From NCBI GenBank assembly GCA_016946835.1, contig JACVTC010000064.1, forward strand, positions 967,501 through 985,000: DNA of 17,500 bases, written 5' to 3'. Origin of the DNA: Neocallimastix lanati (nom. inval.). Its lineage: Eukaryota; Neocallimastigomycota; Neocallimastigomycetes; Neocallimastigales; Neocallimastigaceae. Made by a program: the position numbers and the translations under genes. How positions within the stretch are numbered: position 1 is the stretch's first letter; each line of letters begins with the position of its first letter. Shown here in pieces: positions 1 through 11,990 of the stretch. The notes under the pieces were generated by a model. The model had not been told where the DNA came from. It saw nothing but the letters and a program-made list of their open reading frames with translations, and did not search any database.

Positions 1-626
<626 letters not shown>

Positions 627-1463
627 TATTAATATATTATATTGTTATTATTATTTAAGGATTTTCGTAGTTTATAATATAATAATTTATTATTGATTCA
701 ATCCTTAATATAAAACTATAAATTTTAAAAAAGAAATGAATAACTTAAAATATATATATATATATATTAAAATGTTCTTGCTCTTTATTAATATTAAATC
801 TTCTTATTATAATTCAGCGAATTTATTGTTATTATTTTTTTCCTTTCCTTTATATATAATTATTTATTTAAAATTAATCCCTTAATTAATATCTATTAAT
901 AACATTTAGTATTTTTATTATTTACTTAAAAAACATTTAAAAAATAATTTTTTTAAATATCATTTCTTCAATATATTTTAAATATATATTAACCATAAAT
1001 TTAATTAAAATCTATTAACATTTTCCATAAAATTTTATGTAAATTAAAAACTATAAATAATTAAAATTAGATAATTCATAAATTATTTGTTTTTTTAGAG
1101 GAAAATATGGAGAACCTTGTATCGTTTATATTATTACTGATATTTAAATTATATAATATAAAAAATATTATTATTTATATAAAATGATAATAATAATAAT
1201 AATAGTAATAAATAATAATAAAAAAGAAGTAAAAATAAAAATTCAATAGTAATAATATTTATAATTATTGACTAGAATTATTGATTAATACAATCAAAAA
1301 TTACTGTTTCTTTCAAAGTAATATTAAAAAATATATTACATCAATAATATAAATTTAATAATTTTTAAATATATATATTAAAATCTTAAAACAAATTCAG
1401 CATATAATATTTGCATGCTTTCAAAATAATAATAATAACAACAATAATAATAATAATAACAAC

Positions 1464-1498
<35 letters not shown>

Positions 1499-2772
1499 CA
1501 AATTAAAACAAAGAATATTTATTATTAATATTAATTAAAATTTTTTTTATTAAGATATTTTTATAATTAAAAAATATATTATTAGACAAAATATTTATTT
1601 ATTTAATACTCTTATCAAACAGACAAAAATTTTTATTTGAAACAATGTTATAAAAATTAAAGATATAACAATAATACATGGAAAAGTACATATAAAATAA
1701 TTATTAGGAAAAAAAAAAGTTACAATAGATATTAAAGATAAAATATATTGAAAAATATTATACTATTGTAAAAGTTACTTTAATATGCATAATTATGAAT
1801 AATATATATGTAATTAATTACTATAATAAACAATATATATTTTTTAATATTATAAAATAAAATAAAAATGTGGAGATAATTTACTATTAATCTTTTATGT
1901 TTTGCCAGTATAGTCATCATTTAATTGATATTATAAATTAATAAGATATGGTAAATATAATTTTATACACTAGTAACTTCCATACTATAATAATACTATA
2001 CTAAAGATTATATAAAATCAAACAAAAAATACTCTTATGAAAGAGTAATTTCTGTGTGATATTAAAGGCAATAAAAACTATTAATTAAAAAAAATAAAAA
2101 AAGTATAAAAAAAATATAAAAAATTATATTGTGGATGTTCCATTAAATTTTAAACGTGGCAAAGTATATTTATGTACCATTTTTTTTAAAATTAAATTAA
2201 ATTTTATATAATGATATAAAAATTTTTTGAAACAAAATAATTATTATGATTATTTTTTGCAATTTTAATGATTATTTGATTTTAAAAAAATTTAATTGTA
2301 ATATTATTTTGTAACAAATTATTTTTATTATTTATTAATCTTAATCATTGATTATTAATTAATATTATCAAATTACTATTTATTTATTTATTTATCTATT
2401 TGCTTACTTGTTTGTTTGTTTGCTTACTTATTTAATTTATTTATTTATTTATTTATTAATTAATTAATTAAATTTCATTATTTTATAATTATTAATTATA
2501 ATATATATCTTAATTGATTATTATTACAATTTTAGTATTTAATAAAAATATAAAAATAGTTTATATTTTAAATTATATTTTTGATAGCTACTTATAAATA
2601 CAATAATTACTTCAAAAATATAATTATACTTATAACATAAATAGCATATATATCATTAAATACAATTATTTAAATACACATTCAATTATATGTTCATAAG
2701 TATATATTCATATCATATATACAATATCATTATTTATAATTCACTATAATTAGCACAATAAGCTTAGTTTAA

Positions 2773-2829
2773 ATATACCAATATTTAATATATATAATTA
2801 TAAGATTATTGTTTTAAATATTGGTATAT
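2773..2829. repeat. 16-bp perfect inverted repeat
   Basis: Arms at 2773-2788 (atataccaatatttaa) and 2814-2829 are exact reverse complements with a 25-nt A/T loop. It could form a hairpin or be the ends of a tiny MITE-like remnant. In such A/T-rich DNA, chance is a serious alternative, although each arm includes three G/C pairs. Confidence 0.45.
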
Positions 2830-3555
2830 ATAAATAAAAATTAACATATTTATTTATAGTTATTTATACTACTATTAAACTCTTCAAAAACACTACTATT
2901 TTAATATACCACCATATACATTTAAAATAGTAAACACTAGATATATAATTGCAAATGATATTAAACAATAATATAAATTAAAACTATAATTATAATGAAA
3001 TACAAAAATAATTTAAAAATAAAATCAGGTAAACTTCCTTGATAATCTGTTAAATTTTTATGCTATTTAGTACAACTATTATGTATACTACATATTTTAG
3101 AAAAATATTCATTATTAGTTTATCATAATACATTTATTAACTTCTACCATGAAAACTAGATATTTATATATTAATATTATTATTATTTCATTAAAGGCAC
3201 AATGATTGTTTACAATTTTTAAATTAACATTGTGTATCCGAAATACATTTTTCACTTTTACATATGATATTAATTTAGCATAACATCACTTGTATAAGTG
3301 ATGATATACAAACAATATATTTAGTTATATTCTCAAGTTCATCTGAAATTTCAATGATAATATTTTTTAAATCATAATTTAAATAAACATTAATATTGTT
3401 TGTAAGTAGAAAGTGAATATGATTAAAATTTTATTAATAAAAATTTTTTATCAAATAATGAAAATTTAAACATAAATAATAAAAATAATTTCAATATGTT
3501 TATATTAATTTCAATGATTTGTAATTTTTAAGACTTATTTTTTACTTATAACTTT

Positions 3556-3637
3556 ATTTATTTCAAAAGTATGAATAAACTAAATAATTGAATAATATTT
3601 ATTTCAAAGGTATGAATAAACTAAATAATTGAATAAA
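3556..3637. repeat. 41-bp tandem duplication (2 copies plus a partial)
   Basis: Copy 1 is 3556-3596 and copy 2 is 3597-3637. They differ at one internal base (caaaag versus caaagg) and at the last position. A partial third copy (atttatttcaaaag) follows near 3650-3661. This looks like a recent local duplication in non-coding DNA. Confidence 0.8.
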
Positions 3638-4805
3638 TTTTATTTAATATTTATTTCAAAAGTTGATGTACTGAATATAAAAATAATAAATATTATTGAA
3701 TTTAATATATACAATATATATATAATTGGGTTAGGGTATACAAAAGTATTTATTAATATTATTATAGAATTATAATTATAATTATTTAGTAATATATAAT
3801 ATATTTTTAATTTAATTATAAAAAATTTTACCCAATCGAAAATCTGAATCTGACGAAATAATTAAGCCACTAATTGTTTATTCGTTAAATTAAGCAATAT
3901 ATATGATATTTTATTTGAAAAGTATATATATATATAAATTCGTACCAGAAGATATTATTATAATGCCTATACTTCTTGCATTGGCAATTAAATTTTATAT
4001 AGTTTTATAATATAAAATAATTTTTCGTGAATAATAAATAATTACAATTTTTTATGTTATTGTGATTATTTTATTATTTATTAATTAATTATTATAATGC
4101 TTTATATTTATTGTTATTTTAAAGCTCAGTAAAACTTTTTTTTATTCTAAACTTTGTATTATTGTATTATTGTACACTTTATTTCTTACTAATAAATAAA
4201 TAAATAAATAATAAAATAAATAATAAAATAAATAAATAATTAAGATGTTTTAATTATCTTTTCATATTTTATATTATTCATAAATCCAAAAATTAATATG
4301 GTAAAAACATTGTATATATATATTATATATTTTGAATTAAGATATATGATTTATAATTTTATATCTATTAATTTTTTTTATTTTCTTTTTATTTTGTATC
4401 AATGATATAATTGGAATCTAAAGTTTTGGCCAATAAAATTCATGTGAAATAATATTAATAAACTAATTCTTCATATATTAAAATTTATTAACAATAAATA
4501 GTAATGTCAAAATTTACATATAATTAATTTAATTTATTAAATAAATAAATGTAAATAAATAAATAAATAAATAAATGTATATAAATAGTAAATGAATAAT
4601 AAATAAATGATTTATTAATAATTAATAATTAAATAGATGATGATATATTTATTTTTATAACTTATACCATAAATTATTATTAAATAATTCATAATTTATA
4701 ATAATCTTTTTATTATTTATTTTTATACAAAATAAAGAAAAATTTTTTTATTAGAAAGTAATTTTTTTTATTAGAAAAAAAGTTATCTATTATTATATTT
4801 TTAAA

Positions 4806-5604
4806 ATGGCAAATTTATTACGTGAAAGATCTTTATTAGCTTTAATTGGTGATGAAGTAAATATTATTGAAATTAATGTTTTTTTTTTATTATTTATATT
4901 TTTGTTTTTATTTTCTTTATATATGTATACATAAAAGAAAAAAAAAAGTTTATCGATGTGTATATATATATATTGTAAAGACTGAAAATAAATAAATTCA
5001 ACCTTATTCATTAATTAAAATAGCAAAAATATATCAGTTGTACTTGATAAATTCAGTTCTTTTTTATATACAAAAGCATAATATATGAAAATATATTATG
5101 TAATGTTATAATGTAATAAAAAGCAGTAATACTGAATATTTTTAAATACGGAAAATAAACTTCTTTTTAAATAAATAATATTTAAATTTTAAATTAAAAT
5201 TATATTCTATTTTAAAAGAAAAAGAAACCATTAGTACTCAACATTATTTTTAATATATATATATTTTAAAAATAAAATAAAGATAAAAATAAAAAAGGAT
5301 ATTAGAAATAATAATATAATATAATAAAATATAATAAGAAATTTTCTATTTCATGGTGAACATAATAAAATTTAATGATTATTTACTAAATTCATTAATT
5401 TATTTATTTATTATTTTTATATAAAATTCGAATTAAAAATAATAATATTTATAATATTTGTTAAATGTTAATAATAGGACACCGTTACTGGTTTATTATT
5501 AGCTGGTATTGGTCACATTGATTCAAAACAAAAGCCAAACTTCTTAATTGTTGATAGTAGTAAGTATTTAAATATAATAATATATATAGAAGAAGAAGAA
5601 GAAA

Positions 5605-5642
<38 letters not shown>

Positions 5643-6278
5643 AATAAAAGCAAAGTAGTTTTCATTTTATTTATGAGAAATATTATTATCACTTTTTTTT
5701 CCAAAAAAAAAAAAAATAAAAAAAAAAAAAGAGACACCATTAGCTACTATTGAAGAAACTTTCCTTGAATTCACTCACAGAAAGGATATTGCTATTGTTC
5801 TTATTAACCAACATGTATGTATTCTTTTTATATATAATATATGCTTTTTTTTTATTTTTAAAATATAAATATTCAAAATAAAATATTTTACTTTATAATA
5901 TTGTGAAATATATATATGTATTATTAAATAATTATTTAATAATATAAAATAAAGGTTGCTAATATGATCCGTCAATTAGTTGATGACCATGACCAAGCTT
6001 TCCCATCTGTTCTTGAAATTCCATCTAAAGACCACCCATACGATCCATCAAAAGATTCTGTCTTAAAGAGTAATCATAATATCTTATATTACAAATTAAT
6101 AAATTAAATATTTTATAAAATAAATAGTTAAATTAAATACGAATTATTAATTTTTTTTATTTTTGTATTTTTTTTTATCTTTTTTTATTTTTTTTGTTTT
6201 TTATTTTTATCAAATTTTATATGTATATTTTTTGTTTTATATTAAATAGGAGTTCAAAGACTTACTGGTGATAACTAA
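4806..6278 (+). CDS. VMA7: V-type proton ATPase subunit F (five exons)
   Basis: Exons 4806-4856, 5478-5559, 5732-5814, 5955-6069 and 6250-6278 join to 119 residues plus TAA. Introns have GTAAAT, GTAAGT, GTATGT and GTAATC donors and AG acceptors. Key segments: [68 protein letters not shown], and the family hallmark [19 protein letters not shown] near the C-terminus. Length matches the yeast protein (118 aa). Subunit F sits in the central rotor stalk of V1 and couples ATP hydrolysis to proton pumping into vacuole and other organelle lumens. Frame is kept at every junction (phases 0, 1, 0, 1), and alternative acceptors in exon 3 give an early stop. The ATG gives the canonical N-terminus. The flanks are pure A/T. 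Very secure. Confidence 0.97.
4857..5477 (+). other. VMA7 intron 1
   Basis: A 621-base intron, donor GTAAAT and acceptor ATAATAG, phase 0, between the GDE and DTVTG codons. It is much longer than the other three (172, 140 and 180 bases). It contains only A/T-rich sequence with no conserved reading frame; the minus-strand frame over 4793-5011 is noise. Confidence 0.93.
5560..5731 (+). other. VMA7 intron 2 with poly(A) tracts
   Basis: A 172-base intron, donor GTAAGT and acceptor AAAAG, splitting an AAG codon. It holds AGA repeats, a run of 32 A (5607-5638) and two further A runs immediately before the acceptor, so no pyrimidine tract lies next to the 3' splice site. Frame and protein homology on both sides fix the junction. 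Confidence 0.92.
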
Positions 6279-7303
6279 GATTATTAATCAATTAGAAATA
6301 AAGATATATTAATATATCATTCCATTTTAAGAATTTATTAATGCTTATAATAGAAAAATTCATTTAAATAATAATAATAATAATAATAAAGCCAAAACTT
6401 AAGTAACAAAAATAATAATAAACAAAAATAATAATAAAATGATAAAAGAAAGGTTAAAATTAGTATATATATATATAATTTTTAAAAACAAAAAAATTAA
6501 ACAAAAAAAACAAAAATAAAAAAAAAAAAAAAAAAGGAAAAAGAAAAAAGAATTTTAATAAAAACAAGAAAATAATAAAATAAAATAAAATAAATAAAAT
6601 AATGTAATAAAATAAAAATTATAAAGCAATCAATAAAAAAAAAAAAAAAACATATACAATACAAAATAAAAATAAATATATCTAAATAACAATAATAAAA
6701 AATATACATATATAAATAAACAAAAAAAAAATTGTATAAAAAAATAATAAATTTTAAATAGAAATTTAATAATGGGTAATAATTATGTTAAAAAAGGAAA
6801 ACTATTAATTTAAATTTTTTTTTTTTTTTTTATAATCATTTTATTATTAAATATATAAAGTATGTATAAAAGAAAAACAATATTAAAATAGGAATTCAAA
6901 AATTACTAGTAAAAAATCATTTATTTAATAATGGAATATATATTTATTTATATATTTTTTATGTTAAGTAAAAGGGTTGTTGCTATTATTATTAATGATA
7001 GTTACAATGTTTTTTTTTAGGTATCTTTCATAACGGTTAGCGAATTCCTATCATTATAAATAATGATTAAATTCGAATTTATATAAATTCAATGATAAAA
7101 TAAATATATATATATATATATAAAATAATTAGTAATAAAAATATTTTATTTATTTATTTATCTTTTATTTTATTATAATTTATTTTTATTTTTTTTTTTT
7201 TTTTTGAAAAAATATAATGATAAAAACTTAAAATTCTTATATATATATATATATATATATATTCTATATAATTTTTCCATTAAAAGGATTCAAGAAATTA
7301 TAA

Positions 7304-7334
<31 letters not shown>

Positions 7335-7638
7335 GTTTGATTAATATATGAAGATAATACGCAAATATTGATTAAATAGAAGTTTAAAAAAAAAGTAATA
7401 AAATTAAAAAAAACTAATTACTACTTTTCTTTTTTACTTTATAAAATAAAAAGTATATTTTATATAATTCTTTTGAATTACATATTACTTACTTTTTTAT
7501 ATTAATACTTGAACATAAAAAAGTTTAATCAAAAGTCGTTTTTATTAATAGTTTTTTTTTTTTTTTTTTTTATAATTTTTATTATTATTATTTTATTAAC
7601 AATAATAATAGTAATAATAAATAAATAATTAAATTAAA
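6279..7638. other. A/T-rich intergenic spacer between convergent genes
   Basis: About 1.36 kb of A/T homopolymers and TA dinucleotide runs (e.g. 7103-7122, 7240-7262, and T29 at 7306-7334) between VMA7 and the 3' end of the ABC transporter relic. No coding segment or RNA gene was recognised. Confidence 0.65.
6297..6302 (+). promoter_or_regulatory. possible AATAAA polyadenylation signal of VMA7
   Basis: AATAAA lies 18 bases after the VMA7 stop codon, a sensible place for a 3' end signal. Such hexamers are common by chance in this A/T-rich background, so this is weak. Confidence 0.3.
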
Positions 7639-7698
7639 TTAAATAATTATTATCATAAATTTATCACTACTGTTATATTTATCTGGAAACATTTCAAT

Positions 7699-7730
<32 letters not shown>

Positions 7731-9295
7731 GTTTTACTACCCTTGAACGTAATAATAAAACGTTTTTGATTCCAGTTTCTTGAACTAATTTAGAGAATTC
7801 TGTTTTTGAATTAGGAATAAGTTTTCTATTTTCATCGGTTTCATAAAGAAGATTCTTTGGACTATCATATTCTAATACTTTTACTTTATCTAAAACTAAA
7901 ATCTTATCATAGTCAATAATAGTATTTAAACGATGTGCAATGGTAAAAAATGGTAACATTATCGAACTTAGTTCTTATTGCTTTTTAAATAATGGAATCT
8001 GTTTTAATATCAACCGATGCAATCGCTTCATCCATAATTAATATATGACTCTTTCTGATCATGGCACGAGCAAGACATAATAATTGACGTTGTCCAACAC
8101 TGAAAATTTCCTCATTCGTTTCTACTTTTGATTTCAATTTGTCATTAAGTTCACCTATGGTTTGTTTTAAGCCAGAATTTTCAAGAGCATTCCAAATTTC
8201 TTGATTGGTGTATTCATTGAATGGATCAAAATTAAAACGGATAGTACCTGAAAAAAAGAATAGGTTCCTGTGGGATAATTGAAAGTTTTCTACGTAAATT
8301 ATTGTAATTTTATATCTGAAATATCGATATCATCAATTTTAATTATGGATCCAGGTTCAAGTAATAAAGTATGGCCTGTTATTTTCATTAATTAAAAATT
8401 GATTCAATTTAATGAAATGATTTTGAATATTATAAATACGAATGGTTAATAAACCTTGTAACGTTTCGTTTACATTTATATAAAGGAGCGACCTAGTAAT
8501 AGATTCTAGACGTTTTAGTTTGCAAGAAGATCTTCTGTATAATGATTTAATATAATAGTAAATTATCGTTAAAGAAACGAGAGCAATGATAATAAAAGGA
8601 GACGTATGAGCTATTAAAATTAATGTAGTTACTGATGAAAAAAGATCCGATATAAACATTTGTAAGACTACAAAAAGATATGTATCTAAAGAATCTTGAT
8701 TTTTGGAGAATCTATTGATAGTTCTACCAAGTGGTGTAGTATCGAAAAATAAGACTGGTGCTAAAATGATATGACATATCGCCTTTTTATGTATATTTCT
8801 TGCAGCTTTAATGCCAATAATAACTATAAATGAGCAAAATAATAATGATAATACAAATTGAGAAATATTCCATATCCATAAAAAGAGAAATTAGTGTCCT
8901 TTTTTAAATTTATTATCTGTCCAATAGGTTAACCACATATTTGTTCCAACCCTAGCCAATTAAGTAATAATAATTAATAGCATAGTTATTATCAAGTATA
9001 GAATACTTCCTGTGGATTTAAAATAATCTTTATAAACTTTCATGCTGACAGATCCAACTGCCCTTTCTTCTTCTGTTATTAAAGAAATTCTCTCTCTTTT
9101 TTTCCTTTTGAAATTTAAGTATTCCACATTTTTAATACAAGATATACATCATTTTTTTTCAAAGGTCTTTTTTATAAACAACTCTAAAAATAGAATTTAA
9201 CCATGAAAATGTATATTTTGATAAAAAAAAAAATAATATTAGGACATGGCCTCGGATTTTTTGGAATTGAGTAGTCTGTCATTCTCAAATATCAT
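7639..9295 (-). pseudogene. ABCC (MRP-type) ABC transporter relic
   Basis: Read on the minus strand: a likely start at 9295 (MIFENDRLLNSKKSEAMS, then TAA at 9239-9241); the ABCC N-terminal tag LSKYTFSWLN and, after a frameshift, RPLKKNDVY (9224-9125). The reading then jumps to the linker TEEERAVGSVSMKVYKDYF before membrane domain 2, so TMD1 and NBD1 are missing. TMD2 keeps GIKAARNIHKKA, FFDTTPLGRTINRFS and SCKLKRLESITRS (about 9045-8390). NBD2 keeps [22 protein letters not shown], signature [13 protein letters not shown], Walker [13 protein letters not shown] and H-loop IAHRLNTI, but Walker A and the preceding linker are deleted (junction about 8368-8377). Disruptions include a stop at 7985-7987, an extra base in the A run at 7945-7950, another at 8251-8257, and stops near 8895 and 8960. 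Intact members export glutathione conjugates or other organic anions. This one cannot work. Confidence 0.93.
7702..7730 (-). repeat. T29 tract (polylysine in the ABC relic tail)
   Basis: A run of 29 T that reads as AAA lysine codons on the minus strand, just before the last residues [13 protein letters not shown] of the relic. It is probably a homopolymer expansion after or during decay. Confidence 0.85.
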
Positions 9296-9820
9296 TAATA
9301 TAAAACTATTAGTAATGCATTAGTACATTAAAAAATTAATTTTTTATTCATATGAAAAAAAAAAAAAAAAAAAATTAATAATTTTAATTAAGTATTAAAT
9401 TCTTTACAGTTTTAATCAAATGTTTAAAAGTTTTATTAATTTTGAAAATGTAAAAAACTAATTAATATAAATAAATATTAATTATGAAATTCTTAAATTT
9501 TTTTTTCTTTTTCATTGAATTTCTTTTTTTTTTTATTTATTAAATTAATTAGGAATTGTACAAATGAAAATATTAAATAGTTTATGATTATTAAGTATTT
9601 AAATAAATGTATAATAATAATTTATTCTTTTTTTTTTTTTTTTTTTTTTTTAGCTAGTATTACTGCGAACTTAAATTTTATTAATTTATTTATTTATTAT
9701 AGTCATAATTCTTGCAAATTTTAATTTTAATTATTTATTCATTTATATTTTTTTTAAAAAAACATAAAATAAAAAAAAATAAAAAAAAAAAAAAAAATTA
9801 TCTATCTTAATTGATCATTA
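9296..9820. other. A/T-rich spacer
   Basis: About 525 bases of A/T-rich sequence with homopolymers (A at 9355-9374, T at about 9630-9651, A at about 9780-9797). No coding content was recognised. A loose TTTAATTT-ATTTATTTATT motif at 9670-9745 resembles ones at about 12310-12345 and 12570-12610. Confidence 0.55.
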
Positions 9821-10230
9821 TTTTTTTTTTTTTTTTTTTTTCATCCTCTGTGTACCACACTTACTCTCAACCTCCCAGCCTCCCTCAAGGGCATAAGAAT
9901 ATTGAGGTAGTCATAACACTTCCATATGCTTTCTCATATAGGTAGATATTGTCCCTACTGGATAGCCTTATTAAATGTTCAACATTGGCACTCTTCCATA
10001 CACATTATTACTAAAAATTTCTAGTTCTCTTTTTCTCAGAGTGCCATTTCAGTTCCTAACTTCCCTTTGAAACGAGACCAAAATAACCTAACCCAATGAG
10101 ATATGTACAAGCTAACTTGATAATTGCATGGAAGTGGTGCATTTCGCCAGGTTGTATTTCGATATTTTTTTTTGAAAGCATGTGGCGTATTAAAAAAAGT
10201 GGCATTTCGACAAATTGAAAATTATTAAAT
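9821..10230 (-). mobile_element. unclassified poly(A)-tailed insertion (possible retroelement 3' end)
   Basis: A sharp change from pure A/T to mixed-composition DNA occurs at 9842, right after a run of 21 T (9821-9841). On the minus strand this is a segment of about 390 bases ending in a poly(A) tail, the mark of a retro-inserted sequence. I see no convincing protein: the 61-codon frame at 10056-10241 has no recognisable motif. It could be the 3' untranslated end of a LINE, a SINE, or a processed RNA copy. No tRNA-like A/B boxes were evident. Confidence 0.45.
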
Positions 10231-10324
10231 AAATAAATCAATAAATAAAATTAAATATTACTAATATTGAATAAAAATTTATATATACCCCATATGCTAG
10301 GAATTAATTCACTTGTAAATATAT

Positions 10325-10570
10325 TAAATGTCAGTATTTGCACAACCCCTTCCGGCCCACCGTTAGAACAGTATCTTATCTATATTACTTAGGAGATTAA
10401 GAATAATATATATATATATATATAGAGGGAAATACTTACCTGTAACCCTAACCACTGTATTCCATAAAACCTCTTGTGAGGAAAACAGGAAATGGTCAAA
10501 GGGTTGGACTGAACTACGAGCCTTATGTATACTAGCCCACAGACTAGCAACTAGGATAGATCATTATTTA
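10325..10570. other. unidentified mixed-composition segment
   Basis: About 245 bases with clearly higher G+C than the flanks (e.g. ccccttccggcccaccg near 10345), split by a TA dinucleotide run at 10407-10423. It lies directly left of the poly(A) end of the truncated LINE. No open frame, tRNA fold or LINE protein homology is visible. It may be part of the same unknown insertion as 9842-10230 or an older element fragment. Confidence 0.4.
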
Positions 10571-10587
10571 ATTTTAAAAATACAAAG

Positions 10588-11990
10588 TTTTTTTTTTTTT
10601 TTTTTTTTTTTATTTTTAGACTAGGAATAAACTTTATTTAATAATATTTTTTTTTTATTAAAAAATACATGAAGTTTAAATACATGAAATTTTTTTTTTA
10701 TATTAATATTAAAAAACTACGTTATGAGATTCGAGGACGAAAAGGCCTCTAACTCTTCCCATTCATCGAAGATAACTCCATGTGGATGAAAATTATCATT
10801 CGAATCTGTATCAGAATTTCTTCTTTGCCTTATCGTTACGACGTCGACGCTCTTGACAACGGTAGGTCTAACACTATACAAATCGATCATGGTGTAAAAA
10901 TCACCAATCACAATAGGCATAACGTTAGTAAGGAATTCCGCAAGCCCCACAAAATATGAAATCGGGAAAGAAGACTCGTTCGAAGGTGATTGAAAAATAT
11001 TATTAATATATCGCCTTCTTTCCCCCGAGCCGATCTTTAAGATTTCAAATACTGCATTTCCGCCAAGAAGGAGACACAGCACGTAAAAATTGATATTATC
11101 ATCAAAATCTTCCTCTTTATCATCAGGAATGTTCAATGATTTCTCATGAACAATTAGAGAAAAATTAATAAAAATTTCATCAACAAAGGGAATGAAATGT
11201 TGCCTAAATTCTTCAAATTTAGGACATAAAAGTATCCAGTGTGTAAAACTAGGTATGCTGTTACTCTCACCACAACAAGGGCAGTATGTTGGGCAATTTT
11301 CTGATACTAGATTACTTTTAACATACGTTTTTACATCAAATTTGAATCCACATTTAATTCGTCCAATCCAAAAAAATCCAAGAGAAAATTGTGAATATTT
11401 AAGTGATAGACGTTTAATAAATTTTTTAAAACCAAATTTAAATTTCTTGTATTTTGTAGATCTGATCGCAGGAGTGCTTGAATAATGAATATTTTCCCAG
11501 TAAAACTTCCTTATTTCTCCAGGAAGTTTATTATTGTGCTTGTGTACTGCTAAACTCCGTGCTTTTTTCGTCCAAGAATAGTGAGAAAGTGTAGGTATAT
11601 TTTTGACTAAATGAGAAATAATACAAGAAGAATCTTTCCACTTTTTAAAGCATCGAATCATCGCCTTAGCACAAAAACTAGCTATAGGAGGTATAGAAAG
11701 TTCCTTAGACATATTGTAAATTGAAGTATTGGAGGTTTTATTTTTAAACCCGAAACTCCAATACAAACCTCGATTAAAAGCAGTTTGAGCTTTTTCAGTA
11801 TTCTTTTTATTTGAACCAAGTAAGGGAGCATAATAAAGAACTGAACTAAGGACAAAAGAAACTAGTATACGAGTTTTAAAGTAGAAAGGAACATTCCTAT
11901 TGGTTAAAAATCTAAAGAAAGAGTTAACTGTATAATTAATTTTACTGTTCATCTTAGCAATAATAGGTTTTAAATCCAACGATTCATTAC
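10588..11990 (-). mobile_element. 5'-truncated LINE (non-LTR) copy
   Basis: Minus-strand element running from about 11990 (where similarity to the large LINE begins, at NESLDLKPII) through a stop at 10717-10719, a short 3' untranslated region (10612-10716) and a poly(A) tail seen as T24 at 10588-10611. The loss of the endonuclease and polymerase core with retention of the 3' end is typical of incomplete target-primed reverse transcription. I could not identify a target-site duplication by eye. A 6-bp-arm hairpin (atgtag/ctacat) sits at 12000-12014, just beyond the truncation point. Confidence 0.88.

Larger units (their letters stand above)
627..4805. other. gene-free A/T-rich divergent intergenic region
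   Basis: About 4.2 kb between the start of the dynein light chain gene (minus) and the start of VMA7 (plus). Both promoters must therefore lie in it, at its two ends. I found no coding stretch with family resemblance and no RNA gene. It holds microsatellites (AAT/AAC units 1424-1495, ATTT units about 2376-2465, AAAT units about 4195-4240 and 4545-4577), a 41-bp tandem duplication (3556-3637) and a 16-bp inverted repeat (2773-2829). No promoter element can be called against this background. Confidence 0.7.

Noticed and set aside
1424-1495. CRISPR-like array of AAT/AAC units
   Set aside because: Simple trinucleotide microsatellite with no spacer-repeat alternation, in a eukaryotic context.
3721-3740. 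gggttagggt and, at 10440-10455, taaccctaacc as telomere-like repeats
   Set aside because: Only a single TTAGGG-like unit occurs at each place, with no tandem array.
6497-6709. 70-codon phenylalanine- and tyrosine-rich minus-strand frame
   Set aside because: Translation of A/T homopolymers in the spacer after VMA7; no family resemblance.
7639-9295. Intact multi-exon ABC transporter gene
   Set aside because: Breaks are single-base indels in homopolymers and a point stop in an otherwise continuous frame, and Walker A is absent; introns cannot repair this.
10056-10241. 61-codon minus-strand frame as a gene
   Set aside because: No recognisable motif, and it spans the change from mixed-composition to A/T-rich DNA; most likely chance.
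10320-10570. tRNA gene or tRNA-derived SINE in the mixed-composition block
   Set aside because: No cloverleaf, no GGTTCGANTCC-like B box at the right spacing, and no anticodon stem could be made out on either strand.
11192-11485. Plus-strand frames at 11192-11485, 14907-15197 and 16832-17041
   Set aside because: They lie antisense within the LINE coding regions and show no independent motif.
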